A stretch of 9,569 bases of DNA from an uncultured Sphingomonadaceae bacterium (GTDB lineage: Bacteria; Pseudomonadota; Alphaproteobacteria; Sphingomonadales; Sphingomonadaceae). How positions within the stretch are numbered: the stretch's first letter is position 1; each line of letters begins with the position of its first letter. The notes beneath the pieces were generated by a model. That model ran no database searches. It saw only the letters and a program-made list of their open reading frames with translations, and was not told where the DNA came from. The stretch spans positions 1-9,569 of the forward strand of contig CALLWN010000344.1 of NCBI GenBank assembly GCA_938016505.1, written 5' to 3'. The position numbers and the translations under genes were made by a program. Positions 1-6,092 of this stretch are shown one piece after another.

Positions 1-427
1 AGGTTTCGGCATCGGCCATGGTCAGCCGGGCCGGCACCAGCACCGCCTCGAGGCCGTGCGCATGGGCGGCGACATCGTCCCAGCCAAGCCTGCACTGGCC
101 CTTGCCGGCGCGGCGCTTGCCGATGGTCAGGAGCGTCGTCAGTTCGCTCCAGCCGGCGAGGTCGCGCGGGTAGACGAGGAGCGAGGCGCCCGGCGTGCCG
201 TCGGCGCGGCTGAGGTCGAGCCGGGCGGCGGGGATGTGGCTGAGGCCGGTTGCCTGTGCCGCGAGGTGGGCGCGCACCAGGCCCGAGACGCTGTTCCTGT
301 CGGTGATGGCGAGCGCCTGCCAGCCGAGCGCTGCGGCGGTCTGGAACAGCTCTTCGGCCGAGGAGGCGCCGCGCAGCAGCGAGAAGTGGGAGGTGACTTG
401 GAGGAGGGTGGCGGGCGCGCGACTCAT
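1..427 (-). CDS. dnaE2: Error-prone DNA polymerase DnaE2, N-terminal PHP domain (partial, continues past left edge)
   Basis: The first 142 residues of a C-family error-prone polymerase alpha subunit are visible, covering about half of the N-terminal PHP domain. Seen: the opening segment LQVTSHFSLLRGASSAEELF (residues 9-28), ALAITDRNSVSGLVRAH (38-54) and LLTIGKRRAGKGQCRL (99-114). All three match the DnaE2/ImuC pattern rather than replicative DnaE1. H14 is the histidine of the first PHP metal motif. Known for the family: DnaE2 is the SOS-induced polymerase that performs mutagenic translesion synthesis together with ImuA and ImuB. The ATG at 427 is the natural start because it lies just before the conserved motif; the Shine-Dalgarno is weak. 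Upstream there is a LexA-type operator (447-472), so the gene should be damage-inducible independently of imuAB. It lies 50 bp after the stop of the PLP enzyme gene. The polymerase catalytic core is outside the window, so its integrity cannot be judged. Confidence 0.93.
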   Translation of the reverse strand, partial: MSRAPATLLQVTSHFSLLRGASSAEELFQTAAALGWQALAITDRNSVSGLVRAHLAAQATGLSHIPAARLDLSRADGTPGASLLVYPRDLAGWSELTTLLTIGKRRAGKGQCRLGWDDVAAHAHGLEAVLVPARLTMADAET

Positions 428-446
428 GCCGCGCAGCCTAGCTTGT

Positions 447-472
447 GATCTCGTCTTGTTCTATCTCTGTTC
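447..472 (-). promoter_or_regulatory. LexA operator (SOS box) of dnaE2
   Basis: On the plus strand GTTC at 458-461 and GTTC at 469-472 are separated by exactly 7 nt, which is the alphaproteobacterial LexA consensus GTTC-N7-GTTC. A degenerate third half-site, GATC at 447-450, sits in the same N7 register. The element begins 20 bp upstream of the dnaE2 ATG (427) and ends 5 bp from the stop codon of the upstream PLP enzyme gene. It matches the imuA operator at 19 of 26 positions when the two are aligned. LexA binding is inferred from the motif; the lexA gene is not in the window. Confidence 0.85.
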
Positions 473-477
473 GCACC

Positions 478-1656
478 TCAGACAGAGTCGAGCGCCTGGG
501 CAAAATCGGTGACGAGATCGTCCGGGTCTTCGACGCCGATCGAGATCCCCACGAGGTTGGGGGTGATGCCGAGCGCGGCCTTGCGCGCCTCGGGCACGGA
601 GAGGTGGGTCATGGCGGCGGGCGCGGACGCGAGCGTCTCGGTGCCGCCGAGGCTGACCGCGAGCTTGGCGATGACGAGCGAATCGAGGAACCGGAAGGCC
701 TCGGCCTCGCCGCCCTTGAGACAGAGCGAGAAGGTCGAGCCCGCGCCGCTGCAATGGCGAGTGAAGATGTCGGCCTGGCGGCTGGCGGGGGCCAGAAAGC
801 CGAGATAGCCGACATGCTCGACCCTGGGATGATCGCGAAGGAAGGCGCAGACATGGGCCGCGTTGGCGCCTGCGCGCTCCATCCTGAGTTGGAGCGTCTC
901 GAGGCTCCTCAGCAGCATCCAGGCCGTGTGCGGGTCGGTGATGGTGCCCAGCGTGTTGCGCATTATCCTGATCTCGCGGATGAGCGCAGCCGACCCGACG
1001 ACTGCACCGGCCACCAGATCGGAATGGCCGCCGGCATATTTGGTGAGCGAACAGACCGACAGATCCGCACCATGGGCGAGCGGCTGCTGCCACAGGGGCC
1101 CGAGGAAGGTGTTGTCGATGGCGATCGGTGGCGCCCTCTCGCCCAGCAGCCGGTCGCGCGCGGCGCGCCCGCGCGCCTGCGCGGCCTCGAGCATGGTGGC
1201 GATCTCGTCTTCGCTGGCGCCGGCGGGGAAATCGAGCCAGCCGATGCCGAGGCGCCCGAGGATGCGGGCGATCAGCGTTTCGGTTGCAGCGTGGAGCGGC
1301 CCGGAATGCACGATCATGTCGCCGGGCTGGCAGAAGGTGAGGAGGAGGGTTGCGATCGCCGACATGCCCGACGCGAAGGAGAGCGCATCCTCGGCATCTT
1401 CCCGGACGCCGAGCCGGTCCTCGAGGATCTCCTGGTTGGGCCCGTTGAAGCGGGTGTAGACGAGGCCCTCGGCCCCTCCCGGGCGCCTGCCTGTCACGCC
1501 CTCGAAGTGGCGCGTGCCTTCGGCTGCGCTCTCGAAGACGAAAGTGGAGGTGAGGAAGATGGGGGGCTTCAGCGCGCCTTTCGAGAGCGTCGGGTCGAAG
1601 CCGTGACCCATCATGAGGGTCGAGGGCTTCAGGCGCCGGTTGCCGATGGCGGTCAC
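478..1656 (-). CDS. Cystathionine gamma-synthase family (Cys/Met metabolism) PLP-dependent enzyme
   Basis: A 392-residue fold-type I PLP enzyme of the trans-sulfuration family (cystathionine gamma-synthase, cystathionine lyases, methionine gamma-lyase), at the usual family length of about 390. Seen: SGMSA (96-100), which contacts the cofactor phosphate; IDNTF (180-184), whose Asp181 pairs with the pyridine nitrogen; SLTKYAGGHSD (203-213), where Lys206 is the Schiff-base lysine; and SLGGTETL (335-342) in the substrate-carboxylate region. The family YSRxxNPT motif appears as YTRFNGPN (67-74). At the usual PLP-stacking Tyr of the YGGT motif there is His122 (PLHAATETL, 120-128). The start is a GTG at 1656; no strong Shine-Dalgarno is visible, but the LKPSTLMMGHG stretch before the first internal Met argues for the longer form. 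It lies 45 bp after imuB and 50 bp before dnaE2 on the same strand, so it probably shares the SOS-controlled imuAB transcript. Whether it is a synthase, beta-lyase or gamma-lyase cannot be told from sequence. Confidence 0.9.
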   Translation of the reverse strand: MTAIGNRRLKPSTLMMGHGFDPTLSKGALKPPIFLTSTFVFESAAEGTRHFEGVTGRRPGGAEGLVYTRFNGPNQEILEDRLGVREDAEDALSFASGMSAIATLLLTFCQPGDMIVHSGPLHAATETLIARILGRLGIGWLDFPAGASEDEIATMLEAAQARGRAARDRLLGERAPPIAIDNTFLGPLWQQPLAHGADLSVCSLTKYAGGHSDLVAGAVVGSAALIREIRIMRNTLGTITDPHTAWMLLRSLETLQLRMERAGANAAHVCAFLRDHPRVEHVGYLGFLAPASRQADIFTRHCSGAGSTFSLCLKGGEAEAFRFLDSLVIAKLAVSLGGTETLASAPAAMTHLSVPEARKAALGITPNLVGISIGVEDPDDLVTDFAQALDSV

Positions 1657-1701
1657 GTCGGGCTTGGGGCGGCGCCTCGGGGCTGCGGGGAATGGCTGGT
1701 C

Positions 1702-3216
1702 TTAGCCGCCGAAGAGGCCGTGGAGGTGCCAGGAGAAGTCGCCAGTCGTCGGGTCCTCGCCGTCGCCGCGGCGGAACAGCCAGAAGCGCGCGCCTTCGTC
1801 ATCCTCGACCAGGAAATAGTCGCGCACCCGGCCCTCGTCGGCGGCGTTTCGCCACCATTCGCCATGCATCCGCTCGGGCCCATCGGCGGCGCGGATCCGG
1901 TGGCGGCGGCCCCGCCAGACGAAGACCGCCGGCGGCCGGTCTGGGAGCATGGCGATGGCATCGACCCGTTCGGGCGGCTCGACGAGGCGGGTGGGGCGCG
2001 GCAGCTGTGCCGGCCAGCCGCCGCCGACGGCGGCAAGCGGCGCGGCGCGCGCGACGCTTGCTTCCGGGAAGGCGGCTGCGCGCGGGGCGAGGCGGAAGAC
2101 CGCGCCCGCGCCGAGCCGTGCGGTGAGCCGGTCAACCGTTTGGGCGAGGTCGGGCGCGGCATCGGCGCCCTGCTGTTCGGGGGGCAGCGGCGCGGCAAGC
2201 GGGCAGGCAAGCGTCGCGGCCTCGACACCGAAGCCCGGGTCCACGCCTTCGACCAGCAGGTGGAGGAGGCGGGAGAGGTGGGCGACCTCGCGGCTGGGCG
2301 CTGCCGTGCCGGCGCGGACGGCGGCGATGCTGCCATCGAGCCGCTGGAACAGGAGATCGAGCCGGCGCGCGCCGAGCCCTTCCTGCGCGAGCTTCTGGCA
2401 CATGAGCGGGACCAGCCGGTCGATCAAGGCGTGGAGCGCCTCGGCGTGGGCGACCGGCTCGGCGAGGCGCAGCGTTGCAGCGCGCGTCTCGGGGTGCGGG
2501 AGGAAGCCGAGCGGCTCGCCCACCCGCCCCAGCGCCTGATCGAGCTGTTTCAGCAGCGAAAGGCCGACGCGGCGGCCGACGCTGGCGCGCGGCAGGGCGA
2601 GGAGATCGGCGATGGTGGCGATTCCCAGCCGGGCAAGGCCTGCGGCCTCGGCCGGCGGGATCCGGAGCGCTGCGACTGGAAGCGGGGCGAGCGCGTCGGC
2701 ATGGGCGTGGGGTGGCGTCACGTGGGTGGGCGCGGACCCGAAGCGGGCCAGCGCATGGGCAGCGCCCGCCGTGTCGGCGAGGGCGGCGCGCGCAGTCACG
2801 CCGGCGCGGGCAAGCCGGGTGACGAGCCCGTCGAGCATCCGCGCCTCGCCACCAAAGAGGTGCGAGGCCCCGAGCGCTTCCAGGAACAGGCCATCGGGCG
2901 GGTCGAGCGCGACGAGCGGGCTCATCCGCTGCCGGAGCCAGTGCCCGAGCCGTTCGAGGGCGGCGGCATCGGCGGCGGGATCGTGCGGCTCGACATGGAG
3001 ACCGGGGAGCCGCGCCCGGACCCGGGCGAGCGGCTCGCCGGGCTTGGCTCCGAGCGCGAGCGCCCCGGCCGAGGCGGCCGCGACCTCCTGGCGGTTGTGG
3101 CTTTCGCGGACGAGGACGAAGGGCTCAGGCGGCGGCCCGGCCGGGGCGCTGCTGCGGCTGCGCTGCAGCCGGTCCGCCGGCCAGTTCGGCAACCACAGCG
3201 AGACGAGACGGGGCAT
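1702..3216 (-). CDS. imuB: ImuB, inactive Y-family polymerase-like mutasome protein
   Basis: A 504-residue Y-family polymerase homologue (DinB/UmuC-like) of normal ImuB length. Seen: the ImuB N-terminus MPRLVSLWLPNWPADRL, where active Y-family enzymes carry an acidic DxD-type motif; a palm segment PDGLFLEALGASHLFGGE (107-124), in which the catalytic Asp-Glu pair of active polymerases is absent; a little-finger-like region (about 245-350) with GARRLDLLFQRLDGS (282-296); and an ImuB-type C-terminus with GPERMHGEWWR (446-456), RDYFLVEDDEGARFWLFRRG (465-484) and HLHGLF near the end. Known for the family: ImuB has no polymerase activity and bridges ImuA, DnaE2 and the beta sliding clamp at blocked replication forks. 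ATG 3216 is chosen because it opens the conserved N-terminus and has GGAG at 3223-3226 with 6-nt spacing. This start lies inside imuA, giving a 92-bp overlap. The usual glutamine-rich clamp-binding motif after the little finger looks degenerate (see findings). Confidence 0.93.
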   Translation of the reverse strand: MPRLVSLWLPNWPADRLQRSRSSAPAGPPPEPFVLVRESHNRQEVAAASAGALALGAKPGEPLARVRARLPGLHVEPHDPAADAAALERLGHWLRQRMSPLVALDPPDGLFLEALGASHLFGGEARMLDGLVTRLARAGVTARAALADTAGAAHALARFGSAPTHVTPPHAHADALAPLPVAALRIPPAEAAGLARLGIATIADLLALPRASVGRRVGLSLLKQLDQALGRVGEPLGFLPHPETRAATLRLAEPVAHAEALHALIDRLVPLMCQKLAQEGLGARRLDLLFQRLDGSIAAVRAGTAAPSREVAHLSRLLHLLVEGVDPGFGVEAATLACPLAAPLPPEQQGADAAPDLAQTVDRLTARLGAGAVFRLAPRAAAFPEASVARAAPLAAVGGGWPAQLPRPTRLVEPPERVDAIAMLPDRPPAVFVWRGRRHRIRAADGPERMHGEWWRNAADEGRVRDYFLVEDDEGARFWLFRRGDGEDPTTGDFSWHLHGLFGG

Positions 3217-3934
3217 CGGCGGCTCCGCAGGGTTCGACGAGCCAGGTGCGCGGGGCAGCTGCTGCTGCCGCGCCGCGCGCCCGGGTGAGGGTGAGGGCAA
3301 GGCGCGCCGGCCCGAGGCCTGCGCCGCCGACGCCGGCGAACAGCGGGCGCGTGGCGGGCAGCGCGCTGGGTGCGGGTGCGACGTTCCAGGCGGTGTGCGC
3401 GGCGGTCGGCACCGGCGTTCGGGCGTGGGTTCGGGCGTCGCGGACGAGGAGGAGGGCGAGCGTGCCCCGGGCCTCGCAGCGCAGCTGGAGCCGGCGCGAG
3501 GCGGCCATGAGCCAGGGGCCGCTTTTCCGGATCTCGCCGACGACTGCGGCAGCTGCCCCCATTGCCTCCTCCATGGCGGCGAGCGTGGCGCGGTCGCTGT
3601 CGGTCCGGGCGAGGAGGAGGCGGGCGGGCGGGAGGCCGGCCCGGGCGAGGCCGGGGGCGAAGAGGTCGGGGAAGGGGGTGGCCCACAGCAGCTGGCCGCC
3701 GGTGCGGGTGGCGATGAGGGTGGCGAGGAAGGCGGTTGCGGCGTGGGCGTGGGGGGTGCCGGGCAGGAGGAGGTGGAGGGCATGGGGTTCGAGCCCGCCG
3801 CCGAGCGCCCGGTCGATTGCCGGTGCGCCGATGGGCAGGCGCGGGGCCGCTCGTGCTGCGGCTGGCGTTTCGAGCGCGGCGAGCCGTTCGCGCAAGGCTG
3901 CGAGGCGCTCGGAAGGGTGGGCGAATCGCTGCAT
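3125..3934 (-). CDS. imuA: ImuA, RecA-like SOS mutagenesis protein
   Basis: A 269-residue RecA/SulA-like protein, first gene of the mutasome cassette. Seen: LPIGAPAIDRALGGGLEPHALHLL (from about residue 33), the RecA-like entry to the ATPase core; the loop LLLPGTPHAHAATAFLATL (55-73) where RecA has its Walker A, here without the GK[S/T] signature; GGQLLWATPFPDLFAPGLARAGL (79-101); KSGPWLMAASRRLQLRCEARGTLALLL; and a C-terminal TWLVEPCGAADAPSRLAVVAEL. Known for the family: ImuA partners ImuB and DnaE2, and ImuA proteins commonly lack a canonical Walker A. ATG 3934 is the only sensible start; it lies 1 nt from the LexA operator at 3936-3961, with no room for a Shine-Dalgarno. The last 92 bp overlap imuB in another frame. 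The gene is read in the same direction as ktrBA upstream but with its own operator. Confidence 0.9.
   Translation of the reverse strand: MQRFAHPSERLAALRERLAALETPAAARAAPRLPIGAPAIDRALGGGLEPHALHLLLPGTPHAHAATAFLATLIATRTGGQLLWATPFPDLFAPGLARAGLPPARLLLARTDSDRATLAAMEEAMGAAAAVVGEIRKSGPWLMAASRRLQLRCEARGTLALLLVRDARTHARTPVPTAAHTAWNVAPAPSALPATRPLFAGVGGAGLGPARLALTLTRARGAAAAAAPRTWLVEPCGAADAPSRLAVVAELAGGPAAAQPQQRPGRAAA
3223..3226 (-). promoter_or_regulatory. Ribosome binding site of imuB, inside imuA
   Basis: On the minus strand GGAG is followed by 6 nt and the ATG at 3216. It supports the imuB start chosen from the conserved N-terminus and implies translation initiation within the imuA reading frame. Confidence 0.6.
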
Positions 3935-3935
3935 T

Positions 3936-3961
3936 GTTCGCCTAATGTTCTATTTATGTTC
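3936..3961 (-). promoter_or_regulatory. LexA operator of imuA with three in-register half-sites
   Basis: GTTC occurs at 3936-3939, 3947-3950 and 3958-3961, each pair separated by exactly 7 nt, so two overlapping GTTC-N7-GTTC LexA boxes share the central half-site. The array ends 1 nt before the imuA ATG at 3934. A weak -35-like TTGCAT lies at 3972-3967 (minus strand). An AACATT in the -10 position (3949-3944) would put the transcription start at or near the ATG. The repeat is seen directly; LexA control is inferred from the alphaproteobacterial consensus and the SOS genes downstream. The promoter elements are weak guesses. Confidence 0.9.
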
Positions 3962-3972
3962 CAGACATGCAA

Positions 3973-3989
3973 GGGGACTCGCTGTCCCT
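3973..3989 (-). terminator. Short hairpin at ktrA 3' end, possible terminator
   Basis: Arms 3973-3978 and 3984-3989 pair over five Watson-Crick pairs plus one G-U around a 5-nt loop, overlapping the last base of the ktrA stop codon. No clear T-run follows on the minus strand (CTTG only), so intrinsic termination is doubtful and some ktrBA read-through into imuA is possible. Confidence 0.3.
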
Positions 3990-4651
3990 CAGGCCAGCTG
4001 GGTGAAGCGCTCCACCTTGTCGGTCGGGCCGGAGATGATGAGGATGTCGCCGCGTTCGATCACGGTTGCCTCGGTGGCGTAGGTGAAGCGCTCGCCCGGC
4101 CGCTTCACGCCGACGACGGTGACTCCGAGCTTCTCGCGGATGTGGCTGTCGGCGAGCGGCTTGCCGACCAGCACTTCGGGCGGGGTGGTCTTCACGAAGG
4201 CATAGCCGTCGTCGAGCTCGATGAAGTCCATCATCCGGCTGGAGACGAGGTGGGCAACGCGGCGGCCGCGGTCGGCCTCGGGCATCACCACATGGTGGGC
4301 GCCGGTGCGCTGGAGGATACGCTTGTGGCGCTCGTTGACGGCTTTCGCCCAGATGACCGGCACGCCGAGCTCGGAGAGCGCCAGCACCGTCAACACGCTC
4401 GCCTCGAGGTCGCTGCCGATGGCGACGACGGCGGCGCCGAGCTCGTGAACGCCGAGCCGCTTCAGCGTTGCCGGGTTGGTCGAATCCGCCTGGACGACAT
4501 TGGCGAACTCGTCGGCCATCTGCTGGACGATCTCCATCTTCTCGTCGATCGCGATGAAGTCGCGGCCCATGCGGGCGAGCTCGCGGGCGACCGCCGTGCC
4601 GAAGCGGCCGAGACCGATGACGGCGATGGCATCGATGCGGGTGTCAGCCAA
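3989..4651 (-). CDS. ktrA: KtrA-type potassium-uptake regulatory subunit (RCK domain protein)
   Basis: A 220-residue cytoplasmic regulator that binds nucleotide and gates the membrane subunit KtrB. Seen: an N-terminal RCK_N Rossmann domain with AVIGLGRFGTAVARELARMG (10-29), nucleotide-loop glycines G13/G15/G18 and an acidic D36 at the end of the second strand; a VVQADSTNPATLKRLGV segment typical of TrkA_N; and a C-terminal RCK_C domain (about 135-220) with VGKPLADSHIREKLGVTVVGVKR and ERGDILIISGPTDKVERF. A single RCK pair of about 220 residues fits KtrA; TrkA has two in about 450. The start is a TTG at 4651 because no ATG or GTG precedes the Rossmann motif within reach and a strong GGAGGAG lies at 4668-4662, 10 nt upstream. 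It overlaps the ktrB stop by 8 nt, implying translational coupling. An open frame extending further upstream is antisense coincidence inside ktrB. Confidence 0.92.
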   Translation of the reverse strand: MADTRIDAIAVIGLGRFGTAVARELARMGRDFIAIDEKMEIVQQMADEFANVVQADSTNPATLKRLGVHELGAAVVAIGSDLEASVLTVLALSELGVPVIWAKAVNERHKRILQRTGAHHVVMPEADRGRRVAHLVSSRMMDFIELDDGYAFVKTTPPEVLVGKPLADSHIREKLGVTVVGVKRPGERFTYATEATVIERGDILIISGPTDKVERFTQLA

Positions 4652-5975
4652 TGATCGGGCGCTCCTCCGGGTAGCGATACTGGGGCTGGCCGGCGCGCAG
4701 CGCAACCGCGGCTGCCGTGGTGATGATGCCGACCCGGCCGACATACATGAGGAGCGACATGATGACCTGCCCTTCAGGGGGAAGCGCCGCCGACGCCCCG
4801 GTCGAGAGGCCGACGGTTGCAAAGGCCGAGATGGCATCGAAGATCACGAACTGCACCGGGATCTCCGTCATCGCCAGCAGCACGAAGACGGCAAGCCCGA
4901 CCGTGCCGACGGCGACAAGGGCGATGAGGAGCGCCTGGCGCTGCACATCGGGTGCGATCCTCCGGCGGAAGATGTTGGTATCGGCCTGGCCGCGGGCTTC
5001 GGCGAGCGCGACATAGAAGAGCAGGAAGAAGGTCGTCACCTTGATCCCGCCCGCAGTCGAGGCGCTTCCACCGCCGATCAGCATGAGGCCCCAGCTGAGC
5101 GCCTGGGTCTCGTCGTGGAGGGCCGACATGTCCATGGTCGCAAAGCCGCCGCTTCGCGTCATCACCGAGTGGAAGAGCGCCTCGACGATCTTCCAGCCCG
5201 GCGGCGCCGGCCCGAGGGTTGCCGGGTTGTCCCATTCGGCGACCAGCGTTGCGAGCCAGCCGGCCGCGAGCAGGATCGCGCTGCCGACGAGCGTGAGCCG
5301 GGTGTGGATCGACCAGTTTGCAGGTGTTCGCCATTCCTGCCGGAGTTCGTGAAGGACCGGGAAGCCGAAGCCGCCCAGCAGCACGCCGAGCATGAGGGCC
5401 GCAAGGACAATCCCGTCGCGCGCAAGGCCTGGCCCCGAGACGGTGGCGAGCGCGAAGCCGGCGTTGTTCCAGGCCGAGACCGCATGGAACACCCCGTTCC
5501 ACAGCGCATCGGGCGGGCTCAGCCCGTCGCGCAGGAGGAAGTTGAGGCCGAGCGCGAGCGCGACCATGGCCTCGACCGAGAAGGTCAGGATGACAACGAT
5601 ACGGACCACGCCGCCGACATCGCCCATGTCGAGCGAGCGCATTTCGGCGCGCTGGAGGATTCGCGACGACAGCCGGTTGCGCCCGGTGACGAGAAGGCCG
5701 AGGAGGGTCGCTCCGGTCATGATCCCGAGCCCGCCCAGCTGGCACAGCAGGAGGATGATGGCGTGGCCCGCCCCGGACCAGTAGCTTGCGGTGTCGACGA
5801 CGGTGAGGCCGGTGACGCAGAAGGCCGAGGTTGCAGTGAACAGCGCGACGACGAACGGCGCGCCTCCCTCGCCGGCGCGGGCCAGCGGGAGCATGAGCAG
5901 GCCGGTGCCGGCCGCGATGCCGATGAGGAAGGCCAGCGGAATGATCCGGGTCGGGTGAAGGATGGTCGAGGTCAC
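4644..5975 (-). CDS. ktrB: KtrB-type potassium-uptake membrane subunit (TrkH/KtrB family)
   Basis: A 443-residue integral membrane K+ translocating subunit of the superfamily of K+ transporters, built of four M1-P-M2 repeats. Seen: pore-loop segments TATSAFCVTGLTVVD (47-61, filter Gly56), HAVSAWNNAGFAL (164-176, Gly173), HSVMTRSGGFATMDM (269-283, Gly276/277) and DAISAFATVGLSTG (380-393, Gly389). All four filter glycines are therefore present. GGGSASTAGGIKVTT (301-315) fits the flexible region in the third repeat that gates the channel in this family. Many hydrophobic segments separate these. The first codon is GTG at 5975; no clear Shine-Dalgarno is visible, but the hydrophobic first helix begins at about residue 11 and upstream codons are Arg-rich antisense of the spacer. 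It is co-transcribed with ktrA (8-nt overlap) and diverges from the aminopeptidase gene across 117 bp. Whether uptake is Na+-coupled, as in known KtrAB systems, cannot be seen. Confidence 0.92.
   Translation of the reverse strand: MTSTILHPTRIIPLAFLIGIAAGTGLLMLPLARAGEGGAPFVVALFTATSAFCVTGLTVVDTASYWSGAGHAIILLLCQLGGLGIMTGATLLGLLVTGRNRLSSRILQRAEMRSLDMGDVGGVVRIVVILTFSVEAMVALALGLNFLLRDGLSPPDALWNGVFHAVSAWNNAGFALATVSGPGLARDGIVLAALMLGVLLGGFGFPVLHELRQEWRTPANWSIHTRLTLVGSAILLAAGWLATLVAEWDNPATLGPAPPGWKIVEALFHSVMTRSGGFATMDMSALHDETQALSWGLMLIGGGSASTAGGIKVTTFFLLFYVALAEARGQADTNIFRRRIAPDVQRQALLIALVAVGTVGLAVFVLLAMTEIPVQFVIFDAISAFATVGLSTGASAALPPEGQVIMSLLMYVGRVGIITTAAAVALRAGQPQYRYPEERPIIG
4662..4668 (-). promoter_or_regulatory. 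Strong Shine-Dalgarno that fixes the ktrA TTG start
   Basis: On the minus strand GGAGGAG lies inside the end of ktrB, 10 nt before TTG at 4651. It is the strongest ribosome binding site seen in the window and supports a TTG start for ktrA overlapping the ktrB stop. Confidence 0.65.
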
Positions 5976-6092
5976 GCGCGGGTGGCGTCTGCCGCGCGCG
6001 ATGCACAGCCGCAAGGGGCCGGACTTGGCTTCACGCCTGCGCCCTCCTAGTCGCGTCGGAAAGGCGACGGGGTGTCGCCGACGGAGACGGTG
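5976..6092. other. Divergent intergenic region ktrB / M1 aminopeptidase
   Basis: This 117-bp spacer must hold the promoters of both divergent transcription units. No convincing -35/-10 pair is recognisable in either direction. Close to the aminopeptidase start there are short overlapping inverted repeats: 6050-6054 with 6064-6068, and 6063-6068 with 6074-6079. They could form alternative hairpins in the leader, though such stems are common by chance at this GC content. A GTG at 6072 is a possible but less likely start for the aminopeptidase. Confidence 0.5.
6083..6087 (+). promoter_or_regulatory. Ribosome binding site of the M1 aminopeptidase gene
   Basis: GGAGA sits 5 nt before the ATG at 6093. 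This favours that ATG over the upstream in-frame GTG at 6072, which has no comparable site. Confidence 0.6.

Noticed and set aside
445..3288. 947-codon plus-strand open frame
   Set aside because: Antisense to the PLP enzyme gene and imuB. The product is Arg/Gly/Glu-rich low-complexity sequence without domains, a usual artefact of high-GC coding DNA.
3217..3972. Upstream extension of the imuB frame to 3972
   Set aside because: Pro/Ser-rich sequence out of frame with imuA and crossing the LexA operator; imuB begins at the conserved MPRLVSLWLPNW at 3216.
2612..4654. 680-codon plus-strand open frame
   Set aside because: Antisense across imuB, imuA and ktrA, low-complexity composition and no recognisable domain.
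4652..4837. Upstream extension of the ktrA frame to 4837
   Set aside because: Arg/Ser/Pro-rich translation inside ktrB without homology to RCK proteins; KtrA proteins start just before the Rossmann motif.
6050..6083. Competing short hairpins before the aminopeptidase start, considered as a regulatory leader or riboswitch
   Set aside because: Stems of 5-6 bp made of G and C are expected by chance here, the leader is short, and no known riboswitch core is visible.
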